Below, in pieces: positions 40,698 through 47,434 of a stretch of 64,000 nt of DNA. The stretch is from Nocardioides sp. Root1257. GTDB taxonomy: Bacteria; Actinomycetota; Actinomycetes; Propionibacteriales; Nocardioidaceae. The position numbers and the translations under genes are program-made. The stretch covers positions 77,245-141,244 of the forward strand of contig NZ_LMDV01000011.1 of the NCBI RefSeq assembly GCF_001425175.1, read 5' to 3'. The notes beneath the pieces were generated by a model. That model was not told the origin of the DNA, did not search any database, and was given only the letters and a program-made list of their open reading frames with translations. Within the stretch, counting starts at the first letter, position 1; every line of letters begins with the position of its first letter.

Positions 40698-42272
40698 TCA
40701 GCCGGCGACCTGCTTCTTCTGGCTGATGCGGAACACCACGAACTCCGCAGGCTTCACCGGGGCGATCCCGACCTCGACGACCAGGAGGCCCTGGTCGATC
40801 GACTCCGGCGGGTTCGTCTCGGCGTCGCACTTGACGTAGAAGGCCTCGTCGGCGGAGGTGCCGAAGAGCGCACCGGCCGACCACAGGCCGCGGAGGAACG
40901 CACCGACGGTGCGCTTCACGCCCTCCCACAGCGCCATGTCGTTGGGCTCGAAGACCGCCCACTGGGTGCCGGTGAGGATGGTCGCCTCGACCATGTTGAA
41001 CAGGCGGCGGACGTTGATGTAGTTCCAGTCGGTGTCCGACGAGAGGGTGCGCGCACCCCAGATCCGGATGCCGCGGGTGCCGAACGGACGGATGCAGTTG
41101 ATGCCGATCGGGTTGAGCAGCGACTGCTCGTTCTGGGTGACGGTGCGCTCGATGTCGAGGACGCCGCGCATCGTGTCGTTGGCCGGGGCCTTCCACACGC
41201 CGCGGGTGTCGTCGGTCCGGGCCCAGACGCCGGCCACGTGGCCCGACGGCGGGATCAGGATCTCGCTGTTGCCGTTGACGCCGGTCGGGTTGTCGACCTT
41301 GACCCAGGGGTAGTACAGCGCGGCGTACGCCGAGTCGTACATGGCGACGTCGCTGCGCCACTCCTTGATCTGCTGGGCCGACATCCCGGGAGGCGCGTCG
41401 AGGACCGCCATCCGGTTGCCGTTCTGCTCGCAGTGCGAGATCAGCGCCGTCTGCACGGCCTTCCAGAGGTTGAGGTCGATCGTGCCGTCCTCGCCCGTGG
41501 CGGCGGTGACCAGGTCGGGGACGATCACCATCGTGACGTCCTCGGCGACGGCCAGGCCGTTGATGCCCTTGCGGGCCGACTCGGAGCCGGCGAACTTGGC
41601 GCCGGTGACGGGCACCGGGACGGGCTCGGCCTTCTCCAGCGGGTAGAGGCCGGGCTTGACCAGCTCGAGCTGCGAGGCCAGGTCGACGCTGTCGTCCAGG
41701 TTGAGCTCGATCTTGATCTTCGTCGAGGTGGCGTTGACGGCGGTCGCGACGTTGGAGTCGCCACTGCCGAAGCCGAGGCCGGAGAAGGACTCCACCGCCT
41801 CACCGCCCTCGAGGACGGTGATGGTGAAGCTCGCGGGGCCGTCGGTCTCGTCGTCGCCGCCGTCGTCGGTGGTGACCTGCAGGGTGATGTTGGCGTCGGG
41901 CTCGAGGCTCTCGACGGCCACGGGCAGGCCCAGCGCGCGGTCCGCGGCCGGGAGGGCCAGGGTGGCCGGCTGGCCGGCGGGCTCGGTGTTCGGGACGCGG
42001 CAGATGTAGGCGATGCTGCCGCCGTTGGCGAAGTAGCCGTAGACCGAGAGCGGCAGCACGCAGCCCTCGGAGAAGCCGCCGTAGAGCGACTCGAACTGGG
42101 TCCAGCTCGTGACGAGCCGGGGCGCAAGACCCTGGGGGTCGTTGGGGTCGTCGGTCGGGGCGGTCGCCGTGAACCCGACGAAGGCAGCCACCGCGGTCGG
42201 CGCGGCGGACAGAACCTTCTGGGACGACGGGACCTCTTCGACGTAGACGCCGGGTGCGGTGTAAGTGGGCAT
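40698..42272 (-). CDS. Contractile tail sheath protein (Afp2-4/gp18-like)
   Basis: A 524-residue sheath subunit starting MPTYTAPGVYVEEVPS at the ATG at 42272 (the frame further upstream is shadow). The conserved C-terminal sheath domain is clear (NEQSLLNPIGINCIRPFGTRGIRIWGARTL, YINVRRLFNMVEATI, and DQGLLVVEVGIAPVKPAEFVVFRI). Residues ~115-235 are a beta-rich insertion (PDANITLQVTTDDGGDDET) likely displayed on the outer surface. Only one sheath gene is present, as in many actinobacterial systems. First gene of the long minus-strand operon, preceded by a 156-bp region shared with the divergent regulator. Confidence 0.94.
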   Translation of the reverse strand: MPTYTAPGVYVEEVPSSQKVLSAAPTAVAAFVGFTATAPTDDPNDPQGLAPRLVTSWTQFESLYGGFSEGCVLPLSVYGYFANGGSIAYICRVPNTEPAGQPATLALPAADRALGLPVAVESLEPDANITLQVTTDDGGDDETDGPASFTITVLEGGEAVESFSGLGFGSGDSNVATAVNATSTKIKIELNLDDSVDLASQLELVKPGLYPLEKAEPVPVPVTGAKFAGSESARKGINGLAVAEDVTMVIVPDLVTAATGEDGTIDLNLWKAVQTALISHCEQNGNRMAVLDAPPGMSAQQIKEWRSDVAMYDSAYAALYYPWVKVDNPTGVNGNSEILIPPSGHVAGVWARTDDTRGVWKAPANDTMRGVLDIERTVTQNEQSLLNPIGINCIRPFGTRGIRIWGARTLSSDTDWNYINVRRLFNMVEATILTGTQWAVFEPNDMALWEGVKRTVGAFLRGLWSAGALFGTSADEAFYVKCDAETNPPESIDQGLLVVEVGIAPVKPAEFVVFRISQKKQVAG

Positions 42273-42428
42273 CTCTTGATCCGCTCTCGCGACAGGTGGA
42301 AGGACATCGGCAGACTGCTCCCGCCCCGGGAGCGCTGCACCGGGAACAGCGACACATGGCCCGAAATGACTATGCCGATGGCGCGAAGATGTCTTGACGG
42401 TTGGCGGCGGCCGTCCCGATGATCGGGC
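42273..42428. promoter_or_regulatory. Divergent control region between sheath operon and transposase-derived regulator
   Basis: Contains two palindromes: GCTCCCG-CCC-CGGGAGC at 42317-42333 and CCCGAT-G-ATCGGG at 42415-42427, the latter ending one base before the regulator ATG. A TTGACG hexamer (42394-42399) with GATGAT 18 bases further on could be a plus-strand promoter. Operator function is inferred from position and from a similar CCCGAT palindrome at 45036-45045. Confidence 0.45.
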
Positions 42429-43430
42429 ATGGCCAACCGCCCCGCCGCCGCGCTCGAGCTCCGCGAGGGCGACCAGCCCCGCCTGGCGGCGATGACCCGC
42501 AGCCCGACGGTGCGCGCCGGCCTCGCGCAGCGGGCCAGGATCCTGCTGCTCGCTGCCGACGGGCTGTCGAACACCGAGATCGCGGACAAGGTCGGGGTGT
42601 CGCGCCCGACGGTCCTGGTGTGGCGGCAGCGGTACGTCGACGCCGGGATCGACGGGCTCGACGACCGGTCGCGGCCGGGTCGCCGTCCGCAGGTCGCCGC
42701 GCCCGACCTGCTGGCCGCCTCGCTCGCGACCCCACCACGTCGGCTGGCGGTCAGCCACTGGTCGTCGCGGCTGCTCGGGGACGAGCTCGGCGTCGGCCGC
42801 GGCGCGGTGGTGCGGGCCTGGCACACCTACGGGCTGCAGCCGGTGCGGGGTGGCTTCCGGCTCGCGGTCGCCCCGAGCCTCACCGGCCGCGTGGCCGCCG
42901 TGCTGGCGCTGCGGATGGGGCCTCCGGAGAGCTTCGCGGTGCTCGACGTCCGCGAGCCGTCCCGCGCCGGTGACCGGACCGACGAGTCCGGCTCCGACGA
43001 CGCGCTGCGCGAGCTCGACGCCGCGCTGCGCGCCGACCTGCCGCCGGCGCCCGTCGACGCCGCGAGCGCCCTGCTCGGCTTCCTGGACGAGGTCAACCGG
43101 TCACGCGCCCACTGGCCGACGGCGTCACGGCTGCACCTGGTCACCGACGGTCGCGGGCCGGTCGCCCTTCCCGCGCTGCGGGAGGCGCTGGCGGTGCGGT
43201 CGCGGATCACGGTCCACACCGTGCGGGACCCCGCCCGGTGGCCCGACATGGCCGCCGCGTGGCTGTCGATGGCGGCGTACGGCGACGCCGACGCGGGCTC
43301 CATCGTCACGGAGCTCGAGCGGGTCCGACGCGGACTCGCGCCGGGCGAGGTGTTCGCCTGGTCGCTGGGGGCGAGGTCGACCGGCGCCGAGCCGTGGCGG
43401 CTGATGCCCGCCCGGCCAATCGTCAAGTGA
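42429..43430 (+). CDS. HTH regulator derived from an IS630-type transposase
   Basis: A 333-residue protein. The N-terminal ~125 residues are the paired helix-turn-helix module of IS630/Tc1-type transposases (RARILLLAADGLSNTEIADKVGVSRPTVLVWRQRYVDAGIDGLDDRSRPGR-like, then LGDELGVGRGAVVRAWHTYGLQ). The rest follows the RNase-H-fold core, but the catalytic positions are lost: the usual VDEKSQ position reads AVLDVREP and the HLVLDN position reads HLVTDGRG, with no closing Glu. There are no terminal repeats around it. I infer a domesticated transposase used as DNA-binding regulator of the eCIS genes, between whose two transcription units it lies. Confidence 0.8.
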   Translation: MANRPAAALELREGDQPRLAAMTRSPTVRAGLAQRARILLLAADGLSNTEIADKVGVSRPTVLVWRQRYVDAGIDGLDDRSRPGRRPQVAAPDLLAASLATPPRRLAVSHWSSRLLGDELGVGRGAVVRAWHTYGLQPVRGGFRLAVAPSLTGRVAAVLALRMGPPESFAVLDVREPSRAGDRTDESGSDDALRELDAALRADLPPAPVDAASALLGFLDEVNRSRAHWPTASRLHLVTDGRGPVALPALREALAVRSRITVHTVRDPARWPDMAAAWLSMAAYGDADAGSIVTELERVRRGLAPGEVFAWSLGARSTGAEPWRLMPARPIVK

Positions 43431-43465
43431 CTTCAGGGCCACCTGGTGGTCGGCTGGGGTCGGCC

Positions 43466-43855
43466 CTAGCTGGACTGGGTCCGCATCGCGCCGGGCATCG
43501 TCATCTGGATGACGCCGCCGTACACGCACTGGCACGTCGACCCCGAGACCAGCGCAGGCTGGTTGCCGAGCATCGTCTTGATGGCGCCGGGCGCCCACGG
43601 GCCGGGGACGACGGGGACGCACGGCATCGGGGTGAGCACGCCGAGCGCGGCCGCCGTCGCCGCGGCGACGGTCGGGTTGGCCAGGCTGTTGCACATGCCG
43701 AACGGCGGGATGTTCGCGCCGCCGATGTTGTCCATCGTCGTCGCCGCCGGCCGCCCCTCGATCATCACCTTGCTGAGGCCCTTGGGCACCAGCGTCGACG
43801 GGGCGAGCCCGAAGGAGCACTGGAGCATCGCACCCATCACTGCGTTCTGACCCAT
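43466..43855 (-). CDS. DUF4280 PAAR-like spike tip protein (Afp10 role)
   Basis: A 129-residue protein of the DUF4280/PAAR-like family: MGQNAVMGAMLQCSFGLAPS at the start, DNIGGANIPPFGMCNSLANP in the middle and TCQCVYGGVIQM at the end, with the expected cysteines. It would cap the VgrG-like spike. Starts at the ATG at 43855, 16 bases after the lipoprotein gene. Last gene of the second eCIS transcription unit and convergent with the regulator gene. No effector domain is fused. Confidence 0.9.
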   Translation of the reverse strand: MGQNAVMGAMLQCSFGLAPSTLVPKGLSKVMIEGRPAATTMDNIGGANIPPFGMCNSLANPTVAAATAAALGVLTPMPCVPVVPGPWAPGAIKTMLGNQPALVSGSTCQCVYGGVIQMTMPGAMRTQSS

Positions 43856-43871
43856 GACGTCCTCCTGGTGT

Positions 43872-44363
43872 CTAGCGCTTGGAGCCCTTGACGGAGCCCT
43901 GCAACGGCTCGCCCGCACTCGTCACGAAGCAGATGACGCTGCGGTCGTCGTCCTCCCAGCTGCGGGCCGAGGGCAGCAGGTAGGTGTAGAAGAGCTTCGA
44001 GTCGAGGTAGTCGACCCCGACGTACTTGCCGTACTGGCCGGCGCAGGCGCCGTTGGCGAACTTCGCGAGGGCGTCGTCCCCCGGGTAGGTGTCGCCGGCG
44101 TCGCCACCGGCGGAGACGTAGGGGACCACGGCGTACGACTCCTGCGCGTGGTCCTGGTCGCAGCCCACAGCGGTGAGCTCGCTGAGCTGCGCCTTGACCT
44201 CGCTCTGGGCCTCGAAGCACTGGCCGGGCTCGATCTTGAAGACGGACACGCCCTTGCTGTCGTCGCCGCCGCCGAAGTACCCGCAGCCGCTGAGTAGAGG
44301 CAGGGCGAGCACGACGGACCCCGCGGTCACCGCGCACCGCCCGAGGAAGGAGCGATCAGGCAT
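43872..44363 (-). CDS. Septum_form-type lipoprotein within the eCIS locus
   Basis: A 163-residue predicted lipoprotein: signal sequence with lipobox LLSGC near residue 27. The mature part resembles the actinobacterial septum-formation (Septum_form) domain, with VFKIEPGQCFEA, AVGCDQDHAQESYAV and a C-terminal ICFVTSAGEPLQGS. It would sit on the outer face of the membrane. Its start overlaps the end of the DUF4255 gene by 8 bases, so it is made with a structural eCIS protein. A cell-surface partner for the particle is a fair guess, but function is unknown. Confidence 0.8.
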   Translation of the reverse strand: MPDRSFLGRCAVTAGSVVLALPLLSGCGYFGGGDDSKGVSVFKIEPGQCFEAQSEVKAQLSELTAVGCDQDHAQESYAVVPYVSAGGDAGDTYPGDDALAKFANGACAGQYGKYVGVDYLDSKLFYTYLLPSARSWEDDDRSVICFVTSAGEPLQGSVKGSKR

Positions 44364-44922
44364 GCGGACCGTCGTCCATCCTCGAAGCCATGCCGCTGAT
44401 CCGCTCCACCGACGGGGGAGTGAGCTCCCAGTCGAAGGTGTCGGCGGCTACGGTCACCATCAGGCTGAACGACGCCTTGAGCGAGCCGCCCGACGCCGCC
44501 CAGATCTCGCGGACCTTGTTGTCGCTGTCGCCCAGGCCGAGCCGCACCGTCGAGGAGAGCTCGGCCGGGAGCAGGTCCTCGGGGATCGCCTCGACGCCCG
44601 CGAAGATGCTCACGACGTCGCCGAGCAGCTGGTGCTCGTCGCGGGGGCTGCCGGCCCAGGCGCTGACCAGGTAGCCGAGCTGCATCATCGGCTGCGGCCG
44701 GCGGCGCTGGGCGGGGCCGCCCTCGGGGTTGCGTGTGGCCGGCGCGGACGGCTGGTTGCTGCGCTGGACGTCGTACAGGAAGAGGTTGACGGTGATCCGC
44801 GACAGCTGCGCCGACCACGTGCCGCTCGGTGGGTCGAACGAGACGTCGCCCATCTCCTCCGGGAGCGGAAGCCGTGCGCGGAGCAGCTTCTCGAGGCTCG
44901 AGTCCACGTGGCTGATGAACAC
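44356..44922 (-). CDS. DUF4255 protein, Pvc16/Afp16-like tail terminator
   Basis: A 188-residue protein with the DUF4255 (Pvc16 N-terminal) domain. It starts at the GTG at 44922 with VFISHVDSSLEKLLRARL, then VSFDPPSGTWSAQLSRITVNLFLYDVQRS, PMMQLGYLVSAWA and HQLLGDVVSIFAG, all typical. In Afp and PVC the corresponding protein caps the tube and sheath at the distal end. The upstream frame is shadow. First gene of the second eCIS transcription unit, divergent from the membrane-protein trio. Confidence 0.88.
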   Translation of the reverse strand: MFISHVDSSLEKLLRARLPLPEEMGDVSFDPPSGTWSAQLSRITVNLFLYDVQRSNQPSAPATRNPEGGPAQRRRPQPMMQLGYLVSAWAGSPRDEHQLLGDVVSIFAGVEAIPEDLLPAELSSTVRLGLGDSDNKVREIWAASGGSLKASFSLMVTVAADTFDWELTPPSVERISGMASRMDDGPHA

Positions 44923-45123
44923 GCGGCGAGTCTGGCACGCATCCCGTGGGGCCACATGAAATCGCCCAGATCGCCCCTCGGGTGACCGTCCCCTTCCGGG
45001 GTGGTTGACACCGCCCGAACGGGCCAGGGGATTGACCCGATCGGGTTTCCGCATTCGGCCACGCGCACGCGCCTTCGATTCCTAGGATCGGACGGTCAGC
45101 CAAGTCGCCCGGGGAGGACAGTC
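44923..45123. promoter_or_regulatory. Divergent control region between cap operon and membrane-protein trio
   Basis: Two palindromes with centres 22 bp apart: GCCCG-AA-CGGGC (45013-45024) and the perfect ACCCGATCGGGT (45035-45046). A TAGGAT hexamer at 45083-45088 fits an actinobacterial -10 box for the plus-strand genes, though no good -35 box is at standard spacing. GGGGAGGA (45110-45117) is the ribosome binding site for the GTG at 45124. Confidence 0.45.
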
Positions 45124-47433
45124 GTGCGCGTAGCAACCGAGCACCGACTGGTCACCGCCAACCCGGGAGAGACCGTCGAGGTCTGCGTCGACGTCGTCAA
45201 CACCGGCGAGCTGATCGAGGGCGTGACCGCCCACCTGATCGGGCTCCCCGACGGGCAGATCAGCGTCGAGCCGCAGCTGCTGCCGCTGTTCCCCGACGCG
45301 CAGGGACAGATCACGCTGACCATCGGCGTGCCGACGCACCAGCCGGCCGGGATGCACCCCCTCACCGTCGCCGTCGTCTCGCACGGCTCGGGCTCGCCGA
45401 CCCAGCACGTCGACATCGACCTGTCCGTGTCGGCCCGCCCGGACATCAAGCTGGCGCCGGACCCGCAGACCATCCGGTCCAAGCGCACCGGCCGCTTCGT
45501 CCTGAACATCGAGAACAGCGGCAACGTGGCGCTCGACGCCGTGCTGTCCTCGACCCAGGAGGACAAGCGCACCAAGACGAGGTTCACGCCCGAGACCGTG
45601 CACGTCGAGCCCGGCGCCTCGACCCCGGTGATCCTGGCGGTCAAGGGCCCCCGGATGTTCACCGGCTCCGAGACCGACCGGATGGTGACCGTCGGACTCG
45701 TCGCCAAGCGGGCGCACACGATCCCGGCGATGGACGAGACCGAGACCATCCCCGAGCTCGAGCGCGAGACCGTCGTCCGGCTCCGGCAGAAGCCGCTGGT
45801 CAGTCGGGGTCTGCTGACCGCGCTGATCCTGCTGAGCATCGTCGTCCTCTGGGCTGCGATCTTCCTGCTCGGCCTCACCCAGGTGCTGGCCGGCGACCCG
45901 ATGACCAAGACCGCGCCCGCGTCGTTCTTCCCGGTGTCGGCCGACGACGCCTCCGGCGACCTCGATCCGTCCGCGGCGACCACCGGGCCCGCGCCCGCGG
46001 GCGCGATGCCCAAGACCGGCCTGCTGCCTGCGGGCGTCGGCGGCGAGATCAGCGGCACGGTCACCGCGGCCAGCGACCAGCTGCCCGCGGGACGGATCAC
46101 CGTCCAGGCCTACCGCCAGGGTCGCGCCAAGCTCCTGGAGGTGAGCTCGGCGGCGACCCAGTCCGACGGCACCTACAGCCTCGCCGGGCTGTACCCGACG
46201 TCGTACCGGCTGAAGTTCAGCGCCGACGGCTACCGACCCGTCTGGTACCCCAACGCCCCGTCGAAGGCAGGTGCCAAACAGGTCACCGTCGCTGCCCAGG
46301 GCAAGTCCGAGGGCATCAACGTCGTCATCCAGGGCAAGCCCGGCAGCATCACGGGCGACATCGACCCCGGCGCCTCGCTGGTCCCCGTCACCACCAAGGT
46401 CGTCGCGCGGTCGACCTCCGCGGCCGGCGGCACCGCGCCGGTGGCCCAGACGGTCGCCCACGGCGCGAGCTACTCGCTCACCAACCTGCCTGCGCCGGCG
46501 ACGTACGAGCTGAGCTTCAGCGCGCCCGGCTACCAGGCGACGAAGGTGGTCACGACCGTCGGCGGTGGCGAGTCCCGGATCCAGCCGACCGTCGTGCTCA
46601 GCTCCGGCAGCGGTCAGATCAGCGGCGTCGTCACGGACGGGACGAACCCGCTGGGCAACGTGAAGATCACCAGCACGGTCGCGGGCCAGGAGGTCTCGGT
46701 CATCACGCCGACCACGGGCCAGGTCGGCGCCTACACCCTCGACCACCTCGCGACCCCCGGCACCTACATGCTCACGTTCACCAGCGAGGACCACGGCTCC
46801 CGGGCGGTGATCGTCGACCTCGAGGCCGGGCAGAGCAAGGCGGGGGTCAACGTCAAGCTGGCGTCGGGCAGCGGGTGTGCCGTCGGCACCGTCAAGGACG
46901 CCGACGGCAACCTGCTCGGGGGCGTCAACGTCCTCCAGGGTGGCTCCGTGCAGAGCGGCAGCACCGCCGACCCGAGCACGGTCCCCTCGACGACCACCCT
47001 CACCGAGGGGGCGGTCGGCAGCTTCTCGATCTGCGGGCTGAGCGCACCTGGCGACTACACCCTGACGTTCGTCGCCGACGGCTACGCCTCGGAGACGGTG
47101 CCGATCAGCCTGGGCGCCAACGGCACGCCGCCGAAGGTCGCCGTCACGCTCGACACGCAGCTCGGAGGCATCCGGGGCACCGTCACCGGGCCGGGCGGGG
47201 GCGTGCTCGTCGGCGCGACCGTGACCGCCACCAACGGGGCCCGCTCCTGGGTGACCACGAGCAGCTCGGCCGGCGGCACCCTCGCCAACGGCGGCTACCT
47301 GTTCAGCTCGCTGCTGCCCGGCACCTACAGCGTCACCGTCACGGCCGACGGTCTCAAGCAGCAGACCGGCATCGTCACGGTGAAGTCCGGGGCGACCTCG
47401 GTCCAGGGCTTCGTGATGAAGGCGGCGGGCTGA
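45124..47433 (+). CDS. Single-pass membrane protein with Ig-like N-domain and carboxypeptidase-regulatory-like repeats (trio 1)
   Basis: A 769-residue protein starting at the GTG at 45124 (GGGGAGGA seven bases upstream). No signal peptide. Residues ~1-225 form two beta-sandwich (NEW3/Ig-like) domains (TANPGETVEVCVDVVNTGELIEG, SKRTGRFVLNIENSGN). One transmembrane helix follows (~230-255, GLLTALILLSIVVLWAAIFLLG). Then come five repeats of the carboxypeptidase-regulatory/Cna_B type (GEISGTVTAASDQ, GSITGDIDP, GQISGVVTDG, GCAVGTVKDA, GGIRGTVTGP), each with a ...GxYxLxxLxxPGTYxLTF unit. N-in/C-out topology is inferred: Ig domains in the cytoplasm, repeats outside. One base separates its stop from the next gene. 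Confidence 0.82.
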   Translation: MRVATEHRLVTANPGETVEVCVDVVNTGELIEGVTAHLIGLPDGQISVEPQLLPLFPDAQGQITLTIGVPTHQPAGMHPLTVAVVSHGSGSPTQHVDIDLSVSARPDIKLAPDPQTIRSKRTGRFVLNIENSGNVALDAVLSSTQEDKRTKTRFTPETVHVEPGASTPVILAVKGPRMFTGSETDRMVTVGLVAKRAHTIPAMDETETIPELERETVVRLRQKPLVSRGLLTALILLSIVVLWAAIFLLGLTQVLAGDPMTKTAPASFFPVSADDASGDLDPSAATTGPAPAGAMPKTGLLPAGVGGEISGTVTAASDQLPAGRITVQAYRQGRAKLLEVSSAATQSDGTYSLAGLYPTSYRLKFSADGYRPVWYPNAPSKAGAKQVTVAAQGKSEGINVVIQGKPGSITGDIDPGASLVPVTTKVVARSTSAAGGTAPVAQTVAHGASYSLTNLPAPATYELSFSAPGYQATKVVTTVGGGESRIQPTVVLSSGSGQISGVVTDGTNPLGNVKITSTVAGQEVSVITPTTGQVGAYTLDHLATPGTYMLTFTSEDHGSRAVIVDLEAGQSKAGVNVKLASGSGCAVGTVKDADGNLLGGVNVLQGGSVQSGSTADPSTVPSTTTLTEGAVGSFSICGLSAPGDYTLTFVADGYASETVPISLGANGTPPKVAVTLDTQLGGIRGTVTGPGGGVLVGATVTATNGARSWVTTSSSAGGTLANGGYLFSSLLPGTYSVTVTADGLKQQTGIVTVKSGATSVQGFVMKAAG

Positions 47434-47434
47434 C

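Noticed and set aside
42429..43430. Active insertion sequence
   Set aside because: Catalytic positions are substituted and there are no flanking terminal inverted repeats or target duplications.
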